DNA from: Metellina segmentata
Taxonomy: Eukaryota > Arthropoda > Arachnida > Araneae > Tetragnathidae
NCBI GenBank assembly: GCA_947359465.1
Contig: OX375877.1
Span: forward strand, 52,242,744 to 52,306,743
DNA length: 64,000 bases
Direction of reading: 5' to 3'
Program-made: the position numbers and the translations under genes
Shown here: positions 1 through 13,600 of the stretch, in pieces
Position numbering within the stretch: position 1 is the first letter of the stretch
How the letters are laid out: the number at the start of each line of letters is the position of its first letter
The notes under the pieces: model-generated
Database searches by the model: none
The model's input: only the letters and a program-made list of their open reading frames with translations
What the model was told of the DNA's origin: nothing

Positions 1-313
1 AACTTTCAGCACCTATTGTGAAACTAAGTGTACAATTACTGATACTATAACCTAATATTAAAGAATAAACACGTCAAAAACCTTGTGACTCAAATGCCGA
101 CTTGCTGGATTATTGCACGCACAAAGCACGCGGCCAGATCTATAAGATCTTGCCGCCTGAGCAGTTGACAAACTGCCTTCTTATGAACTACCATCAATAA
201 GTTCAAAGATGCAGTCAAGGACATGAGAGGGAGTTGCAAGCAAGACAGTACAGGAGCAGGTTGGAAAACCCTTGTCTGCTCAAAAACCTAGTTTTGATGT
301 GCCCACCTCTGAG

Positions 314-790
314 TCTCTTTGAAGTAGTTTGCAATGATCCGGGACCAATAAACTGAAGGGAAATCCAGCGATTTATAGTGTATTCCATTCATAAATAGGA
401 GGACTTAGACTTCACCAAGGACCTCTGATGAAGTGAGTGCTTTGTCCAAGAGGGGTATATACCCTTGGGCATATTCTTTTTTCAACTCAAAATAACGACA
501 CTTAAATTCAGTCTCTTTAAAGTAGTTTGCAATGATCCGGGACCAACAAACTGAAGGGAAAGTCCAGCGATTTATAGTGTATCCCATTCATAAATAGGAC
601 TTAGACTTCACCAAGGACCTCTGATGAAGTGAGTGCTTTGTCCAAGAGGGGTATATACCTTGGGCATATTCTCTTTTCAACTCAAAATAACGACACTTAA
701 ATTCAGTCTCTTTAAAGTAGTTTGCAATGATCCGGGACCAACAAACTGAAGGGAAAGTCCAGCGAAGGGAAAGTCAAAATAACGACATTT
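314..790. repeat. 196-bp tandem repeat, about 2.4 units
   Basis: Units begin TCTCTTTGAAGTAGTTTGCA at 314, 512 and 707 (periods 198 and 195). The third is cut short and scrambled after about 60 bp. The short open frame inside it (405-587) has no independent support. Positions 1-313 show no gene. Confidence 0.9.
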
Positions 791-794
791 AAAA

Positions 795-2590
<1,796 letters not shown>

Positions 2591-2649
2591 CAATCAACCT
2601 AACAAGTTAAAATCGAATGTGCTGGTGCTAAAGATGCTGTAAAATAACA

Positions 2650-3070
2650 ATAAAGGAAGATGTTGACAGAAAGGAAACCACTAGCTGGCTACTTGATGCA
2701 TGGCAGAATGAATGGGACGAAGGAGAAACAGGCAGGACGGTGCACGATGTGTTACCAAAAGTGTCACTAAAATCATCAAGTTGGACCAGGGAAGAGACAC
2801 TTTTCTTCACAGGGCACGGCCCATTCCCATCCTACCTAACGAGGTTTAAGAAAATTAAGTCCGAAAACTGCTCATGTGGTGAAATTGGCACACCTCTACA
2901 TTACATCACAGTTTGCCCCCTTACAGCTTCATGGCATATGAGAACACCTGCCGACCACCTAAAAATTGCATAGCTCAGGAACATTGCATGCAACAAGGAC
3001 TGGAGGGTTAAAATTATTAACATGGTGAGATTCATTGAAAATCATCAGGATTTGATTATCCTAAGAGACT
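2650..3070 (+). mobile_element. LINE ORF2 C-terminal fragment (jockey/I/R1-like)
   Basis: The reading frame gives TTSWLLDAWQNEW, GRTVHDVLPKVSLKSSSW, then FFTGHGPFPSYLTRFKKI and a CSCGEIGTPLHYITVCPL cysteine/histidine cluster. GHGPFPSYL...C.CG..GTP.H...CPL is the typical C-terminal end of arthropod non-LTR retrotransposon polyproteins, after the RNase H region. An in-frame TAG interrupts it at about 2971, after which the frame continues to about 3070. This is a 5'-truncated, dead copy; upstream parts are not recognisable. Confidence 0.8.
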
Positions 3071-3079
3071 AAGAAAAAC

Positions 3080-4600
3080 GAACTTTTTTCTCACCTTGCA
3101 TGATGTATATATATATTTATAATGTAACCTAGTATAATGATTTAATGTATATACTGTATAGATGTAAGGATGTATAAATGTAATGTAATGTGCTCTAACA
3201 TTCTGGGTAGACATGTCACCTTGGTGGAATGCTCTACTCATCCAACCACACTTATTTAAACTGGTAAAGTGTCTCACGACACTAGGCACGGGAGTGTGTG
3301 TTGGTGTTAGTTAGTTAGTACATATCAATTTCATTATTGATAATGTGTTGTGAAATAACGTATCCCCTATGATGTAGCAGTATGATATGAGAAGCAAAAG
3401 TAAGTATCGTAATTTGAAAAACAAAGAGCGTTATTCAAGAATTACTTTTCTTGAGTGAAAATGCTTTCTTGTCAAATGATAATAACATTTTTCATAGTTT
3501 AAAGAAAAAAGTCAGTTCTAAATTTTTCAGCAAGTATTTCATGAAACACTAATTGTAATCTAAGCAAATTGTATAATTTTGTACAATGCAGTATATTTTT
3601 TGCAATGTCTTAGGTTTTAAAAAGACAAGAATCATAAAAAAGGAATGGCAGAAAATTCATAAATAAGGATGATTTGTTTGTTACTTTATTCGACTGCGAA
3701 CTTTATTCAAATAATATATGGGACACTTAGGAACTGCTTTATAGATCATTTGGTCATTGAACCAGGGAGGATAGGGTGCCAAATTTTTCAAACGAAGGAT
3801 ATCGAACCTTAAAACAATCAATTGAAGAGAATCGCTGAAACCAATCCAGTTAAAGTTGATTCGGTTCGGATACGGAATTCAAGACACTAAGTGTCTTCAG
3901 TTTTAATTTTTGATGCTGCCATCTGTGAGAAACATTGATAACTAAATTATGATATAATCGTGTAAAACAGCCATCTTTGATATTAATCTTTCTTTTCCCA
4001 GAAAAATTGGCAACAGCAAACATAAATTTCAACATTTTGACTTTTCTGCCATTTTTAACACTACTTTTTGAGACAATATCAGTATGGCAATGATCGTGTT
4101 TAAATAACAAACATCTTCGAAACCTCAGTGGCGTCATCTAGATTTCGTGTTATGCATTTTCTGAATTAAAAGAAAGGAATATTACTTTATTGAAAAGAAG
4201 AATTTTAAAAACTTAATTTAATTACGCTACAAAATTCCACGTCCTAACTATTTATATCTATTCCTGCATGTGAAGTTTTTTTTTTTTTTTTAATTATTCA
4301 AATATTATATTTGGGAAAATAGCGTCCACGTGACACTAAAATGGCGTCCTCATCCAAAAATCTCAGTTTTCGGAATTTCAATTATCTTCATTTTTTATCT
4401 GATTACATAACTTTAACCTTTTTTTATGAGACGGTTTCCCATTAACAGAGGAGTGGTCAACTTGCGCTTCATTTTCAGTGTATTTAAGTTCAGTACTCAT
4501 TCCAAATCACACTTCATCTTGTCTTCTATCTTTCGATTTCCCAATCTATCGATAATCAATGAGATCCACGAATAAATATTCGTAGTTACGAAACCTGCAT
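3080..4600. other. No gene recognised
   Basis: AT-rich sequence. The short open frames here have no recognisable motif or splice context. Confidence 0.5.
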
Positions 4601-4605
4601 TTTAA

Positions 4606-4830
4606 GGCCCGGTGCACACATCCGATTTTTCAACGTGCGGCGCCGCTGCGGCACCAAAGCCCAACTATGCACACATAACCGTGAAATGACGCACGAACTC
4701 ATTTCGCGCCATTTGCGACAAATATTCAATCGAAGAAAATGTTTATTTCAAAACCGCTGCGTCCATATATCGTCTGATTAGCAATAACGTGAAGCGGCGC
4801 GTCACTGATAATGTATACTTCCGCGCGTGG
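4606..4830 (+). mobile_element. Truncated PIF/Harbinger-like MITE
   Basis: It starts after TTTAA with GGCCCGGTGCACACATCC, then TTTTTCAACGTGCGGCGC, the same terminus as the intact element at 34089-34517. The internal ATGACGCACGAACTCATTTC is also shared (inverted in the other copy). The right terminal repeat is absent. Confidence 0.6.
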
Positions 4831-5158
4831 GATGGGAACCGGGGGGACTATTTTCCCACAATTATGACGTAACCATAAGGAATATTAGTGTACTTATGAA
4901 TACGGTGTGTATGTTAAATATAAAATTACGTTCAGATTAATTATCATTTACTGGACTAACCTAATATCTTGGTATGTTGTACTTTTTTACCTCAGGCCAA
5001 CATATTTAAATTCATTTGTACTGATTTCTAATGCCATATAACATTCTGATTCACGCAAACACCTTCAAATGGCATTTCTAACACCCAAAATCGGTCTCTT
5101 ATTTCATTTACATTACTCTCTCATTTTGTTATGCATGCATTTCAGTTAAATTGCATGC

Positions 5159-5201
5159 ATGACGCACACGGGGAGAAAATGTCTCTCACCGTGTGCGTCA
5201 T
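5159..5201. repeat. Perfect inverted repeat / hairpin
   Basis: Arms ATGACGCACACGG and CCGTGTGCGTCAT, 13 bp each, surround a 17-base loop, with weaker pairing extending outward. It is isolated in AT-rich DNA; the function is unknown. Confidence 0.7.
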
Positions 5202-5580
5202 ATGGAATTTAAATTTCCTTGTGGATGCCTCGACGAGGTATCCGAGGCAAAACTGACAATATTTTTATCCCGCAATTGAAGGAAAACTGACCATATCATG
5301 ATCTCTTCAGCCTTAAAAACTCGGCACTATCATGATGATACCTCTTCAAAAGCAAAATCGGCTAGATCTTGATAGACGAGGTATCTCGTCGAAACCATAT
5401 AGAGAGTTAAATCTGTAGGCCTATTATTTTTACACTATCACATCAATCGAGGTTCAAAATAAGCACTTACACATTTCAATTCAAACTTATGAAGGAACTA
5501 CATTCAATATTGCTACATTTGAGTACTCTGAAATAATCTTTACACTTCCTTGTTGATTGGTCACTAACATTTGTGTGTGT

Positions 5581-5828
5581 TAATTAACGTCGTACTAGAG
5601 CACAACTATTGACAATGGTCCGGGATCAATCCCCTGAGGGAAAGGAGGACAGCACCACGCAATTTTGAAACACGGTCAGATGACGAGGCAACACCTGAAC
5701 TGGCACCCCTTTCTCCAAACGTCCTCACCAACTCAACGTGAGGACTTAAGCCACGACGGATTTAAGGTGCATCAGCCGCCTCTACACATACGCTTACAAA
5801 CATCCATGCTCACCCAGATTCGAACCTA
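5581..5828 (-). mobile_element. tRNA-derived SINE, family A, 5'-truncated
   Basis: Body of the family A SINE read in reverse: tail TTAATTA, GGTCCGGGATCAATC, then the body through AGCCGCCTCTACAC. It breaks off near the B-box, so the tRNA head is missing. Confidence 0.75.
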
Positions 5829-5905
5829 ACTAACTAACACCAACACACACTCAGCTCCACAGAAAATGTCTCTCGTATTCAACTAATTCCAACCAGTTTA
5901 CCTTT

Positions 5906-6076
5906 GGAGAGTGGGGTGCCAACTCAGGTGTTGCTTCGTCATCTGACCGTGGTTCAAAATTACGAGGTGTTCTCCTCGGATCTTTCCCTTAAGGGACTGA
6001 TCCCGGACCGTCGTCAATAGCCCGTTGTGTTGCCCTAGTACGAGTTAACTAAAATTACCATTACCATTACCAACCA
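5906..6076 (+). mobile_element. SINE family A, 3' half
   Basis: It begins inside the body (TGGAGAGTGGGGTGCCAACT) and runs through GATCCCGGACCGTCG to an (ATTACC)n tail. It directly abuts the next copy. Confidence 0.75.
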
Positions 6077-6083
6077 TTTTCCC

Positions 6084-7180
6084 GCCGACCAACCGGTATA
6101 GTGGTTATGGTGTTAGCCTTTAGATCGGAAGGTTCCTGGTTCGAATTAGGGATGCAACATCGATGTCGATGTTTTAGTATTTAACATCGATGTATTGGAG
6201 TCGATGTTTTTGTAACATCGATGTTTATACTTGTCGATGTTTTTACGTTGTACATGTTTTATTTTTAAATGAAAAAAGTACCGTTATAAAAATTTAAAAA
6301 AGAACCAAGTTGCATAATTTTCATAATCAGTAAACTGAACATACTTTTAGACCAAAGTGTCCAAGGGTGAAGGGTCTGAAAAGTAAGGATGCGACATCGA
6401 TGTCAATGTTTTCAAAACATTGATGTTTTATAAAAAACATCGATGTATTAGAGCCCATGTCGCATCATTACGTGCTAAACCAGTTTTAAGAAATGGAGGA
6501 AAAAATTTAAATTCACTGAATTTTAAAAACATCGATAGTTTGGGGGCGATGCATTATCAACTTCGTTGTTTCAATTTTGAACATCGATGTTTTGCAGTCG
6601 ATGTCGCATCAAAAGTTTCTAAACCAGTTTTAAGAAATGGGAAAAAAAAACTTTAAATACACTGAATTTTAAAAATATCGATGCTTTGGGGGCGATGCAT
6701 TATCAACATCGATGCTTCAATGAAGGCCGATGTTTTGCTATCGATGTAGCATCACTAGGTGCGAAACAAGTTTTAAGAAACGGGTAAAAAAGATTAAATA
6801 CACTGCATTTTAAAAACATCGATGTTTTTGGGGCGATGTATTATCAACATCGATGTTTTAATTTTGAACATCGATGTTTTGCTGTCGAAGTCGCATCCCT
6901 AGTTCGAATCCGGGTCCGGATGTTTGTAAACGTATGGTGTAGAGGTGGCTGGTGCACCTTAAATCTGTCGTGGCCGAAAGTCCTCGCGTTGGGTTGGTGT
7001 GGAAGTTTGGAGTGGTGTAGTGCCAGCTCAGGTGTTGCTTCGTCATCTGACCGTGGTTCAAAATTACGAGGTGTTGTCCTCGGATCTTTCCCTCAAGGGA
7101 CTGATCCCGGACCGTCGTCAATAGCCCGTTGTGTTGCTCTAGTACGACGTTAACTAAAATTACCATTACCATTACCAACC
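6084..7180 (+). mobile_element. SINE family A, full length, split by a MITE
   Basis: The head CCGACCAACCGGTATAGTGG carries an A-box-like TAGTGGTTATGGTG, and the B-box is GGTTCGAATCC. The body and (ATTACC)n tail follow. A 755-bp hAT-like MITE (6147-6901) sits inside the B-box, duplicating GTTCGAAT. Outside the insert the two halves join into a normal copy. Confidence 0.85.
6147..6901 (+). mobile_element. hAT-like MITE, ATCGATG-rich, with 8-bp target duplication
   Basis: Ends TAGGGATGCAACATCG and GTCGCATCCCTA form imperfect terminal inverted repeats. Target duplication GTTCGAAT lies at 6139-6146 and 6902-6909. The interior has about three related units of about 160 bp, each with AACATCGATGTTT-type palindromes and AAACCAGTTTTAAGAAA. 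There is no transposase. The 8-bp duplication and TAGGG ends fit the hAT superfamily; family membership is inference. Confidence 0.85.
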
Positions 7181-7185
7181 AGTTT

Positions 7186-7513
7186 CCCGCCGACCAACCG
7201 GTATAGTGGTTATGGTGTTAGCCTCTATATCGGAAGGTTCCTGATTCAAATCCGGGTCCGGATGTTTGTAAACGTTTGGTGTAGAGGTGGCTGGTGCACC
7301 TTAAACCTGTCGTGGCCGAAAGTCCTCACGTTGTGTTGGTGTGGAAGTTTGGAGTGGTTTAATGCCAGCTCAGGTGTTGCTTCGTCATCTGACAGTGGTT
7401 CAAAATTACGAGGTGTAGTCCTCGGATCTCTCCCTTAAGCGATTGATCCCGGACCGTCGTCAATAGCCTGTTTTGTTGCTCTATTACGACGTTAACTATA
7501 ATTACCAATTACC
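7186..7513 (+). mobile_element. SINE family A, full length
   Basis: Head CCGACCAACCGGTATAGTGG, slightly altered B-box (GATTCAAATCC), complete body, tail AATTACCAATTACCC. It lies head to tail with the previous copy. Confidence 0.85.
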
Positions 7514-7557
7514 CAGAGTATGCAGCTAAAAGTTTCGATTTTAAAAAAACCAAAGTC

Positions 7558-7852
7558 ACGGTAGCCCATTTGGAAGAGTAATGGATTCAGGAACTGAGGG
7601 TTGCGAGTTTGAAACTAGGTTTATCCAAAGACTGTCATGTGCACGGGGACTGGTGTATGTTCAATCTGTCGTGGCTTCAAATGTCCTCTCATTGTGTGGT
7701 GTGGAAGTTTGGTGAATGAGATGTCAGTTCAAGCGTTGCATTGTTATATGATCGCGGTTCAAAATTGCGGGTGTTGTCCTCAGGGTTGATCCAGGACAAA
7801 CGCCTATAGACCTGTTGTGTTGCTCCAGTGCGACGTTAATTAACTATTTACC
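7558..7852 (+). mobile_element. SINE family B, diverged
   Basis: The tRNA-like head GGTAGCCCATTTGGAAGAGT differs from family A, but the body (TCTGTCGTGGC, GTGTGGAAGTTTGG) is shared. The ending is GTGTTGCTCCAGTGCGACG. Confidence 0.75.
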
Positions 7853-7859
7853 TACCTTA

Positions 7860-9980
7860 GAAAAAAATCTGTTTTAATGTCATTAAATCTAGATGTTTTA
7901 ACAGTCTTGAATAAATGTGTTTAAATTTTTGCAGGCTGTGCTTCACTGCATTACGAAAGTACAAATAAATTCACATTTTATTCAGTCTCAAAAATTAGAT
8001 AGAAATGAATCTCTCTATATTAAAAAAAAGTTACCGCCACCGCAGGATTGAAAACTGTGTTGTTTAGCTCGATTCTTAGACGGTTTCCCGAGAAAGTACT
8101 GATCGGGAAAAAACAAAATTAACATGGTTTGTTCTTCATCGTATTCCCTGGACAATTATTAAGATTTTTTTCCGATGCGGCTATTAGTTTAGGGTTTATT
8201 AAGTGTCAAAATTGAAGAAGCGAAATTTCTTCCGCGAGTGAGCAAAACACATACAAATTTTCAGTCTTCAGCCGTGAGTTTTTTTTAAGAGTACCTCTCA
8301 ACGTAAATTTTTGCAGCTCGTCAAGTTTTTTTTTTTTTGAAATTTTAATTTGGTTCTTGATAATATTTTTTTGGAATTCGGGAAAAATCGGGACATTTTT
8401 GTTACTTTTTTTTAAACTGCCGTAACTATACCTTATTACGAACGTAAGCGAGCAGGGGGGGGGAAGCCCCTAGTGATTTAAAAAAGCATAAGAAAATCAA
8501 AAATATGTTGCTGAACTATTTTATTGCTTCATTCATACAAAACAACTCTATCATACACTCAACACAGGTTTAACACTTAATCATCTTACAGGGCGTAATT
8601 GTTGATTCAGATAGAATTGTTAATGCGTCTTGATATAAACTAAAAGAATAATACATGTAAATATAAAGACAATTCTTCACATTGTACCCAAGAACAGAAT
8701 ATTACGCTATTTACACTGACTGAAATATTCTCTTTCCCATTTTTAAGTGACATGAGCAATGACGTTAACAATCCAACCTAAAAACATAAAAAATGAGGAT
8801 ATATTTTTTGTTTCACTAAAAGTGTGAAATATTTTCATTATCGTATTAGAGTAAAAACTATACGACAATAAAATATGTTTCCAAGTATCTTCACCTTTGA
8901 ACCAGAACGGTTATGGATAGCTCATAAAGTTGGAATGATAGCCCATAAAGTTGGGATTCTGTAAATAAGACATAATATGGATCCGTTAACAATGTAGTGC
9001 TTATCATTAAAACAAATGAAACCAATATGACTTGAAGTTTAAACGCGTGTATCTAGCATTGGAGACAATTCATTGGAACACTATTGGATTCATAACAAAA
9101 TGATTGTCATCACAGACGTGAAGATGCCTCAAAACCTTGGCGGAAAACCACTTTTAACTGCAAGCAATAAACATAAAAGTGCAACAATAGAAAAGAACCA
9201 GTACTTTCTTAGTGCAGTTATTGTAGAAATTCTATTTTGCAACTAAGACTTTATTGCGTGAAGTTCATCAGATGCTTTTAATGTATAAAAGCCTGTACAT
9301 TTCTCTAATCTGTACATAAAACTACGCACTTTTAAAAACAACGCGAAACTTTCCGTGAATTCAATTTTAATAAAATGCCTTTTAAACGCAATTATTGCTA
9401 TCAGGATTCCCCGTTGACATTTAAAATAAAATTAATACAGTTGGTTTTACGAAGGAAAAGAAAAGTTTTCTGCAAATATTCTGTTACCGGAGCTAAAACG
9501 TTTAAGCATCAAGGAAATTTATAATATCAAAGCAAAATAAAAATATTGTCTGCAATAACACAATAATGCTAGCAAATTGTAAGCGTTCTTTACATTTGTA
9601 GCAATTGGAAAGGAATCGCTTCCAAATTACCGTTGACTTGAACAATAATTCGAGTCTGTTCGTAAAATTTCCAAAACGTTCAACACATTGCATCGCAGTC
9701 CGTTAGTTCGATGCATGCCTCTATCATAGAAGCTTTAACAGTGTAAATAAAACAGACTTTAACATCCGGTAAACTTCTTGCTATTCGTTCCATAAGTAAT
9801 CTACGAGTACCAGAGCTTTACTCAAATGCATACAAGGAGCTTCCCATGTTCACAGGAAGCCTTTAGCAAAGGACAATCGTTGTTGCACTCTGTAGTCGGC
9901 TTTACAGGAAAAAGTCTTGTACGTTTTCATGCAAAGGTATGTCTTCAGTCAGTGACGCAGTTCCTCATTCCCTTATAAAT
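7860..9980. other. AT-rich intergenic sequence with a Helitron-like tail
   Basis: Apart from the possible Helitron terminus at 8441-8473, I see no gene, SINE or terminal repeat. It lies downstream of the harmonin stop codon. Confidence 0.45.
8441..8473 (+). mobile_element. Helitron-like 3' terminus
   Basis: AAGCGAGCAGGGG, then a GGGG-AA-GCCCC hairpin, then CTAG followed by T. A hairpin just before CTRR with a T target base is the Helitron 3' signature. The 5' end (TC...) was not located. Confidence 0.45.
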
Positions 9981-9986
9981 TGAATC

Positions 9987-9992
9987 TTTATT
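9987..9992 (-). promoter_or_regulatory. Possible polyadenylation signal AATAAA
   Basis: AATAAA on the minus strand, about 430 bp past the harmonin stop codon. The hexamer is common by chance in AT-rich DNA; RNA evidence would be needed to place the real 3' end. Confidence 0.25.
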
Positions 9993-10018
9993 CTGTGTTA
10001 TTCACTCTGAATGATTCC

Positions 10019-10200
10019 TGTAATGCTCAAAACCAATGATTATGTATTGCAATCTGAACTTTCCGAGAAAGAAAACACAAAAATCCGGTTCGTTTTTTGT
10101 ACATGATGTAGAAAATGCTCGAAACCAATGATTCTATATTGCAACATGAACTCTCTGGAATCTCTACATGAAATCTATTTCGTTTCTGGTTTTGGTTGCG
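10019..10200. repeat. About 100-bp tandem duplication
   Basis: AATGCTCAAAACCAATGATT at about 10022 recurs as AATGCTCGAAACCAATGATT at about 10113; both are followed by a TATTGCAA motif and ACTTT/ACTCT. It lies in the presumed 3' UTR or just beyond the harmonin gene. Confidence 0.7.
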
Positions 10201-10419
10201 TAAACTGACATTTAAAAATCTTTATCAGACAGAGACAGCAAGTTTCTTCACCCGAAAGCCACTCCCCACGAAACACCCATTGGACGTTGAACAAGACATC
10301 CAAGTATCAGCAATCCCAGTAAAATACAAATTCGCTTTCAATCAGTCTTCACAAAACATAGACCAGCAGTTGCATTTGGTGAGGATATTATTGCACAGTG
10401 GATGGCAGGAAATGTCCGC

Positions 10420-10668
10420 TTAGAGCCGCGTGGTCCATGGAGTCACTTCAACCAACGCTGTTGTCTTCGTCTTGGGAACAGTTGCAGAGCAACCGTTCTC
10501 GAAGGGTTTCGCCTTTTCCGTGACTGTGACTTTAAAGCTATTGGCTCCTGGAGTTGGAGGTTTGACGGTCTCCTTCACGATCGCTTTCTCTTGGGTACTA
10601 GTGACTGGTTTCTCATGTCTGGCTAGAGTCACACTCTGGAGACAAGGAATTTGCCCATTGACTGTTAT
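10420..10668 (-). CDS. USH1C: Harmonin homologue terminal exon 13, ends in TTRL
   Basis: Acceptor TCTCTTCCAATTACAG, then 82 residues and stop TAA at 10420-10422. It begins ITVNGQIPCLQSVTLARHEK and contains a Thr/Lys/Pro-rich region (KETVKPPTPG). The final four residues, TTRL, fit the class I PDZ-ligand pattern (T/S-x-hydrophobic), like the CFTR end DTRL. There is no PDZ3 sequence in the exon. A plus-strand open frame over the same bases is its shadow. Confidence 0.88.
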   Translation of the reverse strand: MTVNGQIPCLQSVTLARHEKPVTSTQEKAIVKETVKPPTPGANSFKVTVTEKAKPFENGCSATVPKTKTTALVEVTPWTTRL

Positions 10669-13600
10669 CTGTAATTGGAAGAGAAACGTTTATTATAACA
10701 GTTCCATTATAGAAAAACGCATAATTTCAAGAAGGAACACCTACATTTTTAACACTAATTTTATAAATGAGAGATCGTGGCCTTCAGAGGGTATAAGATA
10801 CACGAGTAACGAGAATCATTTACCATTCTTGTACACGTTAGGAAATCAGAAAGCCACGTTTGAAACATACTGGTATTTACTATCCGTGTACACGTTAGGG
10901 AATCGATAGAGAACTAGGGAATCAGAAGGCCACGTTTGAAAGACACTGGTTTTTACCATCCGTGTACACATTAGGGAATGAGAAAGCCGCGTTTGAAACA
11001 CACTGGTATTTTCAATCCATTTACACGTTAGGAAATCGAAAGAAATTAGGGAATCAGAAGGCCGCGTTTGAAACACTGGTATTTACAATCCTTTTACACG
11101 TAGGGGAATCGAAAGAGAATTACGGAATCAGAAAGCCGCGTTTGAAACATACTGGTATTTACCATCCGTGTACACGTTAGGGAATCGATAGAGAACTAGG
11201 GAATCAGAAGGCCACGTTTGAAACACACTGGTATTTACCATCCGTGTACACGTTAGGAAATCAGAAAGCCGAGTTTGAAACACTGATATTTACAATCCGC
11301 TTAAACGTAGGGGAATCGAAAGAAAATTAGGGAATCAGAAAGCCGCGTTTGAAACACTGGCATTTACCATCCGTGTACACGTTAGAGAATCGAAAGAGAA
11401 TTGGGAATCAGAAAGCCGCGTTTGAAACACATTGGTATTTACCATCCATTTACACGTTAGGAAATCGAAAGAAAATTCGGGAATCAGAAAGCCGCGTTTG
11501 AAACATACTGGTATTTACCATCCATTTACACGTTAAGAAATCGAAAGAAAATTCGGGAATCAGAAAGCCGCGTTTGAAACACTGGCTTTTACCATCCGTG
11601 TACACGTTAGGGAATCTAAAGAGAAATAGGGAATCAGAAAGCCGCGTTTGAAACACATTGGTATTTACCATCCGTGTACACGTTAGGCAATCTAAAGAAA
11701 ATTAGGGAATGAGAAGGCCGCTTTTTAAACACACTGATATTTACCATCCGTAATACACGTTAGGGAATCGACAAAGAATTAGAGAATCAGAAATCCGCGT
11801 TTGAAACATTGGTATTTACCATCCATGTACTTGTCAGGGAATCGACGATAGTTAGGGAATCAGAAAACCGCGTTTGAAACACACTGATATTTACCAACCA
11901 TATACTGGTATTTAACTGCAAGACTGCGTTCTCAGTCTGCGTTTTATTATTCATGTGTACAGTTTTACTTTACGATACGGTTCTAGAGTGGAATATTATC
12001 GAAATTCATTTAAACTTTAAGCATTATATAAATGCTTTCTAACTCCCTTTGTCTTCTTAATCTTTTCACCTGCTAGTTTATTGATTGCCCCACCGCTTTT
12101 AGCCACATTGCCAATACAGCTTGTCATGCACTTTCACCGTTCAACTTCGTGAAACTCGTTAACCTTGGTTTTAAACAGCCGCGTTCTCTCTCTTTCAGAT
12201 CTCCAATACAAAATACACGAGTTACTTTAAAGACACCGACGTTCCACCAACGAACTTTCTTGGCAGATACCCTGGCCCAACCATCTTTTTCTAAATCCTT
12301 ACCCCCCCCCTAACAAACTAATTTTAAATTATTCATTCTTTTACGCACCTCATACAATAGGGAGCATAGAGCCGTCCTAAACACCTTACACTCAACGACG
12401 AAGGTGTACTGCAGACTACGTGAATATATATTTAAGCTGCGGATTCATAGATATAGGAGTACCCGTGTCAATAAATACAGGTAAAATCGTGATCACGACC
12501 TTTCTTGCTTCTTTATCAATAACAGGAAAAGCTTCTGCAGTATCGTAACAATAGACAACTGCCTCCCCATTGTTATTGCCAATGTGACAGAGTGTCAAAC
12601 GAAAGGCACAAAAACGGATGACGTGATATGTATGATTCTGATAGGTAAAGGTAGGCTCTGATTCCGATAGGTATAGGTAAAGGTAGGTTATATGTACGGC
12701 TCTCCTGTACTCCCTAGACTCAAAGCAGGATTGTTCTTGCATGGAATCTGCGGTTCTTGTTGAGTGCACATTACATCAATCCCTTTAGCCCAATCCTATC
12801 TATGCATCGATTTTCTGTTCTCGAACCGCACTCCGAGTCACCTGAGTGCTAATTTGTGTATTTCTCTATGCATGTAGTTGCCTTCATTCCGTCGAAACAG
12901 GAGGGTTCTTTCTTCGTTGAAGAATCAAGAAGATTTCCATGTTTCTCGGTATCACCTCCTATGAAGGTACCATGGTACCAGGAAGAGTAGTGTCCATAGA
13001 TGACAACCAGCAGATTCCGGGCTCGAATACCGATTTGTAATGATACCAGTTTGTGCTAAATAAATTCTGGTGTGAGCTGGTGCTGGATATGAAACTAAAT
13101 CAACTGATTTATTGTGCGTGCATACTTGTTTCTTGCTACAATATAACCTTTTTTTAAAAAAAAAGTAAAGTTGCCTTTTCTCCATCGAATAAAAACCTGT
13201 AGTGGTGATACGACGTGATATGAATAAGCAAGATTCTGATTTCCGTCATACTTTCGTTACATACCTACATTTGAAAGCCACGAAAAGCAATTAAATTCGG
13301 TATGAGCATACCTTTTGGCACTCTTTGTTGTTCTCGGCTGTTTTGGGAGGAGGTGGGGGTGGCTTTGATTTGCTCTTGATACACATCCTAGAAGTATCCA
13401 CAGATTGAGATTCTTGCTCTCTTTCCTATAAGAAAAACAAATACATTGTCAGCAACTATTTTTAGTAAACATTGAAAAAACTTCGAAACACCAAGAGATT
13501 GTCCGTGGCCGTTTCGGTCGAACAAGATGTCTGCCATCATCAGAACAGAAGTAAATCGTAAGAAACACGAGTTCAATCATATTCTTTACGCGAATAGTGT

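Noticed and set aside
6420..7153. Open frames of 78 and 105 codons
   Set aside because: They lie in the hAT-like MITE and SINE and match repeats, not proteins.
10430..10909. Plus-strand 159-codon open frame
   Set aside because: Shadow of the harmonin terminal exon on the other strand, running into the 76-bp minisatellite.
10826..11895. CRISPR-like array
   Set aside because: Units are full-length tandem repeats without unique spacers, in a eukaryotic intron.
12416..12769. 117-codon minus frame inside the last intron
   Set aside because: No motif, no splice context and no similarity that I recognise.
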